DNA of 14,739 bases from Hirudo medicinalis (Eukaryota; Annelida; Clitellata; Hirudinida; Hirudinidae). This document shows, piece by piece, positions 1 to 8,053 of this stretch (positions are counted from its first letter, which is position 1; the number at the start of each line of letters is the position of its first letter). Under the pieces are notes generated by a model. The model was not told the DNA's origin. It saw nothing but the letters and a program-made list of their open reading frames with translations, and did no database searches. The stretch lies in contig MPNW01000007.1 in assembly GCA_011800805.1 (NCBI GenBank), positions 192,994 through 207,732 of the forward strand, read 5' to 3'. The position numbers were made by a program, and so were the translations under genes.

Positions 1-78
1 ACACAACAACAACACAACACAACACAACACAACACAACACAACACAACACAACACAACACAACACAACACAACACAAC

Positions 79-150
<72 letters not shown>

Positions 151-170
151 TTAACAACAACATCAACAAC
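1..170. repeat. (CACAA)n then (CAA)n microsatellite
   Basis: Pentanucleotide ACACA/CACAA repeats occupy roughly 1-85 and pass into a pure CAA run to about 150. A degenerate CAA/CAT stretch then continues to the start of the LINE fragment. The same CAA/CAT motif resumes beyond the element at 1001, so the LINE appears to sit inside one satellite. The frame that encodes the LINE is open back to base 1, but only because CAA-type repeats contain no stops. Confidence 0.95.
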
Positions 171-171
171 A

Positions 172-748
172 ACCTACAGTTCTACAAATAATTCTTTTTC
201 ATTTTTTGATGATAATGATCGATTACTTTCAATTACACCCCGTGAAGTTGCTAATAAATTTAATCAGTATTTTTCCAGTGTTGGTAAGAGAATCACCGAT
301 AACATTCCTGCATCTACAAATGATTCATTTCAACCCTTTCTCAATCGACCTCAGTTACAATCCATGAGCTTCCTTCCAATTTACTGCATCATTGTGTGGG
401 CTTCTACTTATCATTCTCATTTAGAAAGGTTAAATGTTTTACAAAAGCCTATTATTCGGATCGTTTTCTTGTTACCATTTTTATCTCCAACTAAGTCAAC
501 TTTTGTTAACAATAACCTATTAAACATTCATCAAATCCATAGTTTACAAATTGCACTTTTATGTTTTCTTTATTATAATGCTCTTCCCAAGATATTTACA
601 GGTTTTTTTTTCTGACAGTAATAACTACAATAATCCTACTCACTTTCTTTGTTCCACACATGAATACAGTCCCTCATTTGATAAATCTACTTCAAAACTC
701 TTTTCTATTCTATATATACATTTTCAATATTCTTTATACGTTGTTTAA
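172..748 (+). pseudogene. Broken LINE ORF2 remnant
   Basis: Frame 1 is open from the repeat to the TGA at 613-615. A nine-T run at 603-611 immediately precedes that stop. The matching C-terminal reading continues in another frame (551-748, with SDSNNYNNPTHFLCS after the T-run) and ends at TAA near 748. This looks like a one-base slip in the homopolymer on top of the large internal deletion. Endonuclease and polymerase active sites are both absent, so the copy cannot move by itself. Confidence 0.7.
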
Positions 749-992
749 AAATTCTTACAAGTTGTACTAGTTGCACATATTCTTTAAGTAGTTCATTTGT
801 TTACTTTTGTTCTTACGGTGCCTACTTGTAACGGGTTACTGAGGGTCAGTGAGGATAGCGGAAGCGTGCGTTTCCTCGACCCTCGAGTTATTTTATTTGG
901 TGTTTCAACAATGTTCTTTCGGAAGATGTGGTTATGGAAGATGTTTGTTATTGCTTGTTATTGCTTGTTGAATAAAATTGTCAAAAAAAAAA
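172..992 (+). mobile_element. 3' fragment of a non-LTR retrotransposon (Jockey/CR1-like LINE), internally deleted
   Basis: The plus strand encodes two pieces typical of LINE ORF2. The first is a linker-type segment (ITPREVANKFNQYFSSVGKR, 232-291) that normally lies between endonuclease and reverse transcriptase. Directly after it comes the post-polymerase region (YCIIVWASTYHSHLERLNVL, 382-441, then LNIHQIHSLQ). The reverse-transcriptase core with its YADD-type active site is missing between them, near 355-365. A non-coding tail follows, with a doubled 10-bp TTGCTTGTTA unit (951-970), AATAAA (971-976) and an A-run (983-992). This is the expected 3' end of an element copied by target-primed reverse transcription. 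Family naming is by motif memory only, and CR1, Jockey and RTE-like clades are not separated here. Confidence 0.8.
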
Positions 993-994
993 CA

Positions 995-1016
995 TAGACA
1001 TCGACAACAACAACAT

Positions 1017-1048
<32 letters not shown>

Positions 1049-1056
1049 GCAAAAAA
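995..1056. repeat. CAA/CAT microsatellite 3' of the LINE
   Basis: Runs of CAACAACAACATCAACATCAAC type continue the satellite that ends before base 172. No unambiguous target-site duplication can be read, because both flanks are the same repeat. From 1057 to 1238 I see only AT-rich sequence with no coding signal. It is probably intron 3' of the minus-strand exon ending at 1239. Confidence 0.85.
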
Positions 1057-1238
1057 ATTAATTATGATGACATGTTAAACTTAGTTAGAATTTTATGACC
1101 AGCAGAGACATTGAACGACTTGACATTGAATCCAATAGGGTATCCATGATTCATGATCCATGGTCCATAAATACCCATAATATGGTATTATTATTATTTT
1201 AAAAATTACAGCATTTGTAAAATTGTAATTTCAGACAC

Positions 1239-1452
1239 CTTGACGTTGAGACAATAGTTCTTGCAGTTCGACGCACAGTTGCAAATATTCTGCTGCCTGG
1301 TTGTTCTAACTTCCAAGGTCCGACAAATGGCGGGCACGAATGAGAGACCTCGGACGAAGGGCTCAACGACAAGCCCCCCTATCAGCACCAACCCAACAAA
1401 GCTCGCCAAGAGAACCATGACCAGAAGTGCATAGACTCCAAATAAGCAGGCT
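1239..1452 (-). CDS. Exon 2 of a BK-beta (KCNMB)/TipE-like membrane subunit gene
   Basis: This exon is 214 nt: one base plus 71 codons. The acceptor reads ttcaag and the donor reads AAG/gtgtct, so it ends in phase 0. The peptide starts ACLFGVYALLVMVLLASFVG and continues LVLIGGLVVEPFV, one transmembrane helix of about 30 residues. It is followed by FVPAICRTLEV, then NICNCASNCKNYCLNVK. A TM1 followed by a Pro-containing exit and spaced cysteines ending in a C-L-x-V motif matches the start of the extracellular loop in KCNMB and insect TipE/TEH subunits, which modulate Slo potassium or para sodium channels. Exons for the rest of the loop and TM2 should lie below base 1239 on this strand but are not visible. 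Family assignment is from motif resemblance; a different two-TM protein is possible. Confidence 0.5.
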
Positions 1453-1589
1453 CTTGAAGATCAACTTGGTTTTACAATTACGAACTTCAATTAGATATAT
1501 AAAATATAATTAGTATTAATGAATAAAAATAAAAGAAAAAAAAGTAAATATTTACACAAAATTAAATTAAATTCAATTATCCCCTTCAC
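1453..1589 (-). other. 137-bp GT-AG intron
   Basis: On the minus strand the donor is CAG/gtgaag (1589-1584) and the acceptor is ttcaag/A (1454-1453). The intron is AT-rich and carries stops in the exon 1 frame. Joining gives AG+A, one Arg codon, so both exons stay in frame. The apparent stop just after the donor (TGA, within 1586-1589) is therefore intronic. Confidence 0.65.
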
Positions 1590-2266
1590 CTGGACTTGAA
1601 AATGCGGCTGACTTGAACAGCTGTTCTCCTCCAGCACTCATTCCTTCTCTTACGAACCTCGAAAGACTTCAACAGGTTTTTCACTCCATCACTTTCCGCA
1701 GATTGGTTTCGCTTTCGTTTTTTACTTTCCAGCAGAAATCGTTTCACAGACATCGTCCAATTTCCAACGTTGTTACGCTCACTTGCCGAAAGGAATCTCT
1801 TGAGATGTTGTTGCTGATGTTTCTGTTGATGTTGTTGTTGATGTTGTTGTTGATGTTGCTGATGTTGTTGTTGATGTTTCTGTTGATGTTGTTGTTGATG
1901 TTGTTGATGTTGTTGATGATGTTGTTGTTGATGTTGCTGATGTTGTTGTTGATGTTGCTGATGTTGTTGTTGATGTTGCTGATGTTGTTGTTGTTGTCGA
2001 TGAGCAAATACGGAACAAAAATGTTGAAAACTTTCGTTTCTGAAATCGACATTTTCTCCGACCACGTTTTTGATGTCAAGTGAAATATTATCGTCCACGG
2101 TGACGTCATCTTCCTCGTATTCGAAGCTACGCGCCGACAATTTCTTTCTCAATTGTTCGATGAGTTGTTTGCCTGATTTTGTTCTTGTTGCTGTCGTTGT
2201 TGGCAACAGTTGAGCAACATCGGATGTGTTGAGTTCTTCGTAGGAGTTGCTGAGATCAACAAACAT
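1590..2266 (-). CDS. Exon 1 of the same gene: Gln/His-rich, basic N-terminal domain
   Basis: The reading runs from ATG at 2266-2264 to the CAG/gtgaag donor after base 1590: 225 codons plus two bases. Residues 1-90 are mixed and acidic in part (EYEEDDVTVDDN). Residues 91-154 are almost only Gln and His with two Lys. Residues 155-226 are strongly basic, with KKRKR and RKRR clusters. A cytosolic basic stretch just before the helix of exon 2 fits the positive-inside rule. The start has A at -3 (gagaaaATG). A good acceptor (ttttttcag, ending at 2283) lies 16 nt upstream in a compatible frame (SFQEKM), so the real first codon could lie in an earlier exon. The N-terminal domain matches nothing I know; usual KCNMB/TipE N-termini are far shorter. 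Confidence 0.65.
1805..1996 (-). repeat. In-frame CAA/CAT repeat coding a 64-residue Gln/His tract
   Basis: The tract is built from QQH and QQQH units, with two QQKH variants and one HH. CAA is mostly used, with occasional CAG. The same CAACAACAT motif occurs outside genes at 150-175, 1001-1052 and 2815-2845, so the exon repeat probably grew from a local satellite. The plus-strand Met/Leu reading of this stretch is only its mirror. Confidence 0.9.
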
Positions 2267-2282
2267 TTTCTCTTGGAAACTG

Positions 2283-3039
2283 CTGAAAAAATTACGAAAA
2301 ACATAATCAACCTTTTACCAACCTTCCAACAAATTTAATTAATCTAATTTTTTGGATAATGTTTTTCTAAAATAAAATTGAAAATATAAAATGTTTTATT
2401 CAAAAATCTAAAATTTGATGCATGCAAACGAATTCTAAAATTGTTTGCTCTAGAAATTAGGAAATATGATTTTTTGTTTAAAAAAATTTAAAACAAATTT
2501 GAAACAAATTCCTTAAAAATGTTAAAATATCGTCCGTCAATCAGTCGTCATGGAAACGAAAAAATACGAAAAATTGACATTTCAGCGAGATTTGTCAGCA
2601 TACGGTCAGTTCTTCACTCCATGTTCGACATGTTTTGCACTCCTTCGACCTGCTGTTTTGTTGCTGATCTGTTGTTGATGTTGGTGAGAAGTTGAGTAAA
2701 TTTGTTGAGAATTTATTTGCGACAAAAACGCGCTCTCAAATGTGTCATCAAAACAATCTTCGTGGTAGTTGACTTTAATTTTCAAATGAAATTAAAATCA
2801 AACACTCTGAAACAACGACAACAACAACATCAACAACATCAACAGAATTTTATGTTATTGGGATCAAAATTTGTAGCCTTTAAAAATGAATTCGTATTTT
2901 GCACTTGGATCCACGTTTCAATTCATTGAGCAATTTATATAGCGCCAATTCTCAGGGGCTCCGAAAGAAATCGTTCAAGTCGCAGGAGTTAGTTGAAGAG
3001 AATTAATTTTAAACTTTTAAAAAGCAATTGCTTCTCCTC
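2283..3039. other. Upstream/intronic non-coding stretch
   Basis: The region 5' of the minus-strand exon is AT-rich and carries an acceptor at 2283-2290. A GC-richer block at 2580-2690 has short open readings on both strands but no convincing exon. A small CAACAT-type repeat lies at 2815-2845. No TATA box or clear promoter is visible. Confidence 0.5.
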
Positions 3040-3116
3040 ACAACAAAACAAAGCAAAACAAAACAAAGCGTAATAAAACAAAACAAATCAACAAAACAAC
3101 AAACAACAAAACAAGC
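3040..3116. repeat. (AAAAC)n-like low-complexity tract
   Basis: Repeated caaaacaaag and aaaacaaa units run through this interval. From 3117 to 3570 the sequence is AT-rich with no gene signal that I can see. Confidence 0.8.
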
Positions 3117-3576
3117 ATCGATTAAAAACGTCCTCCGAAAATGGGAATACAAAATTAATTTCCTGGGTTTCAAACTGAATTTCTGAGGTCGCCATGAGTT
3201 TGTTTGTTCAAGTTATCAACGTCGGATTCACTTGATTTTAAATTCATTTCTTGAAATTTACGAGAAAGTCTTTCACGAATTCAAAGTTTGCAAATAGATT
3301 AAAATGCTGCTCTTGAATTTATTCAAACAATTATTTTTTGTATTTATTCGAAATGAAATAATTAACCAATTAAAGGTAATTTCGTCGACTTAAATGAAAT
3401 AAGGCTTAGTTAAATAAAATAAAATAATGGTTTAGTTTGAATAAACTCAATTTATTGTTAAATCAAACATATATCCTTTTGAATTCCCCCTGAATCACAA
3501 GACTACGTTCCATTTTAAGAATGGTGGCGTATAAACCCATGAGATGAAGCATTATTTATTTATTTTATTTTTTTGT

Positions 3577-3588
3577 GGGGGGGGGGGG
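3577..3588. repeat. G homopolymer (12 nt)
   Basis: An uninterrupted run of 12 G follows a T-rich stretch. Such runs are prone to sequencing length error. It is the only long G tract in the window. Confidence 0.9.
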
Positions 3589-3695
3589 ATGGAATGGCAT
3601 CCCGACCTCAGGGTCGCTTTGGTCTTCTGAGCATTTTCTCGGTAAAAAAAGCATTCAGAGAACATTATTTTCTTTCTTCACGAATGAGCGGAGAT

Positions 3696-3866
3696 ATGAG
3701 TGGATGCATGGATGAATGGAAAGATGAATGAATGAATGGAAAGACGAATGAATGGATGGAAAAATGAATGAATGGATGGAAAGATGAATGAATGAATGGA
3801 AAGATGAATGATTGAATTAATGAATGGATGATGCATGAATGGCATGAAGAACAGGTGAATGGATAG
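3696..3866. repeat. GAAT/GGAT satellite with GGAAAGAT spacers
   Basis: Tetranucleotide GAAT and GGAT runs are broken regularly by GGAAAGAT or GGAAAAAT, giving units of about 20-24 bp. The minus-strand reading rich in HSFIFPSIH comes only from this repeat. From 3867 to 4270 the sequence is AT-rich with nothing recognisable. Confidence 0.85.
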
Positions 3867-4276
3867 ATGAAAAAGAGTTAAAAATAGCAGACGAGGTGGC
3901 ACATATCATATTCGTAAATTATGAAATATTTCTTTAAATGTCATTTTAACATTATTCGTGTCACTTAGCTTTTACCAATTTAAATGATATTCCAACTTAC
4001 CCAATGTAAATGTGCAATCACTTCTTGTTGAATATTAATGGCCTACTAATTCACCCTAATGCATATTCATTTCTCTACCGTCCAATGAAAACATTCTTTA
4101 AAAGAGATTATTACAATTCTTACATGTCATTTTTAGATGATTAATTATTGCTTAGTAAAACTAATAATTATGACAATTATTATGTTATATTTTATTTATT
4201 GATATTATAAATTAATATGATATTTATTGCTATTTAATAATTTGTGCTTATTAATTTCTGGTCAAATATTACTGAA

Positions 4277-4556
4277 ATGAGAAGGATGGATGGATGGATG
4301 TGAAATGAGATGGATGGATGGATGGATGGATGGATATACAATGAGAAGGATGGATGGATGGATGGATGGATGGATGGATGGATATACAATGAGAAGGATG
4401 GATGGATGTGAAATGAGATGGATGGATGGATGGATGGATGGATGGATATACAATTAGAAGGATGGATGGATGTGAAATGAGATGGATGGATGGATGGATG
4501 GATGGATATACAATGAGAAGGATGGATGAATGTGAAATGAGGTGGATGGATGGCTG
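4277..4556. repeat. (GGAT)n satellite with higher-order structure
   Basis: GGAT runs are separated by two recurring spacers. One is ATATACAATGAGAAGG, with cores at about 4334, 4382, 4446 and 4506. The other is TGTGAAATGAGATGG, near 4299, 4407, 4470 and 4530. The array is therefore built by duplication of compound blocks rather than simple slippage. The minus-strand IHPSIHPS reading is a repeat artefact. From 4560 to 4960 there is AT-rich sequence with repeated tatttttattaa-type stretches and no gene. Confidence 0.9.
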
Positions 4557-4965
4557 GATAAGAAGATGTCATCGAGATTGCTTGTAATTGGATCACTTGT
4601 GCTGCACCTTAAGATGATTCAATTCTTTTCGTCCCCAACTTTTTCTTATTTTTGTGTTTTTATTGAACAATTTTTTGAATATTTTATTAAACAATTTCTT
4701 TAATATTTTATTAACATTTTTTAAAATATTTTATTAAACAATTTTATTCTATTTCTTCGCGCATTTTCCAGATTAAATGAAAAATAAAGGGTAAATAAGC
4801 GTAAATTACGAGAATATTATGCTATGTTTTGAATTGCTGTGGTTGTAAATAAAGTTTTCCAATTTCGACTCATTTTTCACTTTTTATTTTATAAATCGGA
4901 AATTTATTGATAAAATTTCTAATTTATATTTTAATGCTCTGAAGCTCAGTTTTGCTTCGAAATTA

Positions 4966-5070
4966 ATGGCTGGATGGATAGATAGGTGGATAGAGGGATG
5001 GATGGATGGTTGAGCGGATGAGTGGGTTGTTGATGGGTGGTTGAGTGGATGGGTGGATGGATGGATGATG
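4966..5070. repeat. Degenerate GGAT/GGGT satellite
   Basis: GGAT, GGGT and GGTT units alternate (tggatgggtggatggatgg at about 5046-5066). It is more degenerate than the array at 4277-4556. Confidence 0.85.
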
Positions 5071-5145
5071 AAAGGATCTACCTACATTTCTCCGAACATT
5101 CCATCCAATGTGTTGATCACCACTAATGAATATTAAAATCATGTA

Positions 5146-5463
5146 ATGCGTCACTTTGTTGCTGCAATTATTTCGGATAACTCGTCAATTAACATAATAA
5201 ATTACACCCAATCATTGTTCCTTCATCGTAGCATTTGCATATTTTCGATCGAAAAGCACTGTGTTCGAATCCTAATCTGCACTTCGAGAAACAATTTGTT
5301 GGATCGATTGAAATCATCCGCCATCTTGATTGATGTTGATAAGGTTTCATTTTTTTTTAAAGGGAGGAATTTTTCGGAAGTTAAATTTATTTATTTTTTT
5401 CAGCTGGAAATTGGTGGCAAAACGTGGTTGATTATATCGGCGAGGTCGATGTTGTTGTTGATG
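5146..5463 (+). CDS. Possible two-exon coding island of unknown family (weak)
   Basis: An open reading starts at ATG 5146. It contains a possible 60-nt intron (5344-5403): donor GATAAG/gtttca, then a T-rich tract and the acceptor ttttttcag. Because the intron length is a multiple of three and has no stop, splicing would give DVDK joined to LEIGGKTWLIISARS, after which the frame enters a GAT satellite. Read one frame over, the block after the acceptor gives GNWWQNVVDYIGEVDVVV and then Asp repeats to a stop, so even the frame is uncertain. I recognise no family. The strong acceptor and the better base composition are the only support. Confidence 0.2.
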
Positions 5464-5692
5464 ATGATGATGATGATGATGATGATTAAGATGTTTACAA
5501 CAGTCATGATGATTGTGATGATTATGATGATGATAGTCATGGTCATTATAATGTGATGATGATTATGATGATGATGTGGTAATGGCCAAAGAGACCTAAC
5601 ATCCATAAAATTTGATATGAAAGAAGTGATGAAAGACCTTTGATCCCTTAGATGATGATGATGATGATGACGGCGATGATGATGATGATGAA
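5455..5692. repeat. (GAT)n trinucleotide repeats in three blocks
   Basis: ATG/GAT repeats occupy about 5459-5486, 5505-5577 and 5651-5692, split by unique AT-rich sequence. Translations of poly-Met, poly-Asp or poly-His type come from these. From 5693 to 6030 I see nothing beyond AT-rich sequence. Confidence 0.9.
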
Positions 5693-6029
5693 TTTTGTTC
5701 GCCAAACCACAGCATTAAGAAATTCGAAATTTTCGTTCTTGGAAATGTTTGAAATTGAATTTAGTCTCAAAAACCGATTTTGATTTAAATATTTCAAAAT
5801 TATATTAAAGAAAAAATCTACCAATGCCACAATTAATAATTAATTACAAAATCATGATATTAAATCTTTGTCATAATGTTTCATAAAATTCCGAATTGTT
5901 GACTCAAACATTAATAAGGTTCAAATGTCTTAACAAGGGAGATTGAAAAACTCACTGTTACATCCACGTTGAAAAATGAAAAACAATTTCTTAAAACAAA
6001 TTTTCGACAAATTCTTGAAATCGTCAAAA

Positions 6030-6270
6030 GAGAATCAAATGGAATTAAAACATATTTCGACATCAATTAGTCTTTTATTCATTCGTTCGTCTTCAGTCTC
6101 AACAAACTGCCGATATATATAGGCTCCAGGAAGCGAATGACACGCATCAGCAACAACCAAGGCTCGCAAAGATTCAAGGATGGCTGCACACGTTCCAGGT
6201 GTAATAAACACCTCCAAGCACGTGTTTTGAGGCAACCAGCCACCAACCATGTGTTTTCAGGCGTATTCAA
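6030..6270 (-). other. LTR-like or promoter-like block with TATA box and poly(A) signal (tentative)
   Basis: This is a GC-richer unique block. On the minus strand it contains a TATATATA element (6120-6113) followed about 35 bp later by AATAAA (6079-6074). That is the usual TATA-then-polyadenylation order of an LTR retrotransposon terminal repeat. The block carries 60-70-residue open readings in two frames, neither resembling a known domain. No paired LTR, target duplication, primer-binding site or pol gene is visible. It may be a solo LTR, a promoter, or neither. Confidence 0.2.
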
Positions 6271-6662
6271 CTTCTAAGTCGTTGGACCTGGAATGATTCC
6301 ATCACATCCCACTCGGCATCCCTCTCCTCCACTCCTTATCTCTCCATCTCAATCAGTCGAGGCAGTCATCACCTTGATTGAATTTTCCCGCCACACCCCA
6401 TTTTCCTGGTCAGCGGAGCGGAAAAGCGAATGATCACGTGATCAGTCAAATCAATTTTTCATCACGTGATATTTTATGTATCATTTTAGGTCGCGTGTTG
6501 TAATCTTTGTTATAATTTTTATCACGAATAATTTGTTTTAATATGTAATATTATTATGATATTATTCCTAAATAATACTAACAACAACAATAAACCTGAT
6601 CAGAAGCTATTTAAAGGTCAAGAAACAGAGGTGATGGTTTTTTGAGTTATTGTGGTCACGTG
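6219..6662. promoter_or_regulatory. Cluster of CACGTG E-boxes
   Basis: CACGTG hexamers occur at 6219-6224, inside the perfect 14-bp palindrome TGATCACGTGATCA (6431-6444), inside ATCACGTGAT (6461-6470) and at 6657-6662. A further one lies at 7278-7283 (TCACGTGAC). CACGTG is the core site for bHLH-ZIP factors such as MITF/TFE, USF and Myc. Five sites in about 1.1 kb of AT-rich DNA suggest a regulatory region, but no gene start is identified next to them. Confidence 0.35.
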
Positions 6663-6708
6663 GGCAAAATATTTTTAGCATCTTTTTTGCTTTCATCACC
6701 ATTTTACT

Positions 6709-6747
6709 AAAAATAAAAAAAAAATAAAAAAAAATAAAAAAATAAAT
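6709..6747. repeat. A-rich (AAAAAAT)n tract
   Basis: A8-9 runs are separated by single T residues. No LINE or SINE body is recognisable on its 5' side. Confidence 0.85.
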
Positions 6748-6994
6748 ATTACTTCAAACCTTTTTATACTTTAAAAATTGATCACGCGCGAGTTTTTATT
6801 CTCAATATTTATTTTGCTTTTGAACAAAATTTCTCATCAATCACGAACTTGAAATAAAACCATCAAAAACTGAAGAAATGACGAAAAAGGATTTTTTGAA
6901 ATACTTTCCACTTTGGAGATGATCGTCATCATGACCACTGAAGTGGGAGTTCACCTAAGTACAGTTTTGCATCATTTACGTCATGAATGCCTTG

Positions 6995-7008
6995 TGACGT
7001 CATCCAAT
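6995..7008 (+). promoter_or_regulatory. Palindromic CRE (TGACGTCA) next to a CCAAT box
   Basis: TGACGTCA at 6995-7002 is the consensus cAMP-response element bound by CREB/ATF. CCAAT follows at 7004-7008, and TTACGTCA lies just upstream at 6977-6984. The wider string CTTGTGACGTCAT recurs exactly at 7825-7837. No TATA box or transcript start can be assigned. Confidence 0.35.
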
Positions 7009-7029
7009 ACATCTTTGCTGATTCGTATC

Positions 7030-7079
7030 TATCAACTGATAATTCTATTATCTATTATCAACTGATAATTCTATTATCT
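7030..7079. repeat. Tandem duplication of a 24-bp unit
   Basis: The 24-bp segment at 7030-7053 (starting TATCAACTGATAATTC) is repeated exactly at 7056-7079 with a 2-bp spacer. This indicates a recent local duplication. Confidence 0.9.
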
Positions 7080-7083
7080 TTGC

Positions 7084-7790
7084 GGACGATAAACGAGAAT
7101 TGTCCGATCCAATGAAGTCAGAAATCCATGTCTTTAGAAAATTTAAATCAAACGCCAACATTTTGAAAGTCAATTATTATTTATTAAATTTAAAAAAATT
7201 AATATAAAATATTAAAAACGAGTAAATTTTAAAAAGTAAAAATATATATTTCTATCTCAATAACTCATCCTTCTAATCACGTGACCTAATAAAAATGACC
7301 GCCATCTGCCGAAAGTTTCACAAATCACTTGAGAGGACTTAAATTTAATATTTTAGAATTTTTTATTATTTACTCAAAAATTAAGCAAATATTTTATTGT
7401 GCTCAGTGAAAGGAGTCGTTAATTAGGATTAATTACGTCCACCTGTTGTTGAGCATCTCTGATGACAAACAGGATCTGCAGTTTTACTTGATCAGTTAAT
7501 TGATCATTATTGTAATTTTGTTTACATTACGTGTAATATTGTTATTATTATTATTAATGAGTTACATTGAAACGTGCAGATTTAAAATTTCCTTCTCCTG
7601 CACGATTGATATGTGTGGAAACGACACAGGCTTAATTATAAAAGCAATATTAATTTATTTTGTCGTCCATGGAGGCTGAAGTTTTTGTTCTCATAATTCT
7701 TCACAAATTTGTCTTGGTGGTCCACGGGACCCTTCAGATTGTGCAATAATTAAATAATTAAAGAAATAAATTAATGAAAATATAAAAAAA
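7084..7790. other. AT-rich non-coding stretch
   Basis: It contains one CACGTG (7278-7283), a short ATT run near 7540-7558 and otherwise unique AT-rich sequence. No open reading or splice-bounded exon stands out on either strand. Confidence 0.6.
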
Positions 7791-7806
7791 CATTATCATG
7801 ATAATG
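7791..7806. repeat. Perfect 16-bp palindrome
   Basis: CATTATCATGATAATG equals its own reverse complement. It may be a site for a dimeric homeodomain or similar factor, or just chance in AT-rich DNA. It lies 23 bp from the second CRE. Confidence 0.7.
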
Positions 7807-7828
7807 ATCTTTACTCCACAAAAACTTG

Positions 7829-7836
7829 TGACGTCA
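7829..7836 (+). promoter_or_regulatory. Second palindromic CRE (TGACGTCA)
   Basis: It lies in the same 13-bp context, CTTGTGACGTCAT, as the site at 6995. It is about 180 bp downstream of the light-chain stop codon in that gene's orientation. Confidence 0.3.
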
Positions 7837-7980
7837 TTTCCTGCATACCGATTGCACTACATCGTCTCCGAAAGTCTACTTAATATTCATTGAAAATGTT
7901 AATTAAGTGCTAACGTGATTACAATAATGATAAGTAAAAATGAATAATAATGAGCTCCAGAAACAACGGTGAAAAAAAAA

Positions 7981-7986
7981 TTTATT
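7981..7986 (-). terminator. AATAAA poly(A) signal of the myosin light chain gene
   Basis: TTTATT on the plus strand reads AATAAA on the minus strand. It is only about 27 nt after the TGA stop at 8015-8013, followed by a T-rich stretch. This implies a very short 3' untranslated region if it is the signal used. Confidence 0.6.
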
Positions 7987-8012
7987 GTAATTATGAAAAG
8001 CTCGTTCCAGCT

Positions 8013-8053
8013 TCACTTCTGCGAAGGACCAGCCATGACCCTTTTGATGAATT
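8013..8053 (-). CDS. Myosin essential light chain, last coding exon
   Basis: After the acceptor ttcctcag the exon reads AA plus the codons for FIKRVMAGPSQK and TGA. The split codon G/AA restores Glu, so the spliced protein reads NVKYEEF, then IKRVMAGPSQK. As I recall them, mollusc muscle essential light chains end in a closely similar NVKYEDFVKKVMAGP-type sequence. The protein is a calmodulin-family subunit that wraps the first IQ motif of the myosin II lever arm. It is followed by the poly(A) signal at 7986-7981, so this is a true 3' end. Earlier exons (the N-lobe and EF-hand 3) are not found in the window. Confidence 0.85.

Noticed and set aside
1590..2266. Neuropeptide precursor, because of KR/RKR dibasic sites
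   Set aside because: No signal peptide at the N-terminus, no repeated amidation (GKR) motifs, and the exon joins in phase to a transmembrane segment.
2702..2929. Plus-strand 75-codon reading with QQQHQQHQQ
   Set aside because: Its only feature is the CAACAT repeat; the rest is AT-rich with no splice or domain support.
4234..4596. Minus-strand open readings of HPSIHPSI type, also at 3678-3902, 4963-5154 and 12316-12701
   Set aside because: They are the translation of stop-free GGAT tetranucleotide repeats, open in several frames at once, with no unique sequence.
5255..5280. tRNA gene suggested by GTTCGAATCC at 5263-5272
   Set aside because: The flanking bases do not form a T-stem, and no D-arm, anticodon arm or acceptor stem fits.
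6035..6270. Two overlapping minus-strand readings of 63-71 codons as a gene
   Set aside because: Neither resembles a known protein, and both cross the TATA and AATAAA elements, so a non-coding regulatory or LTR-like explanation is as good.
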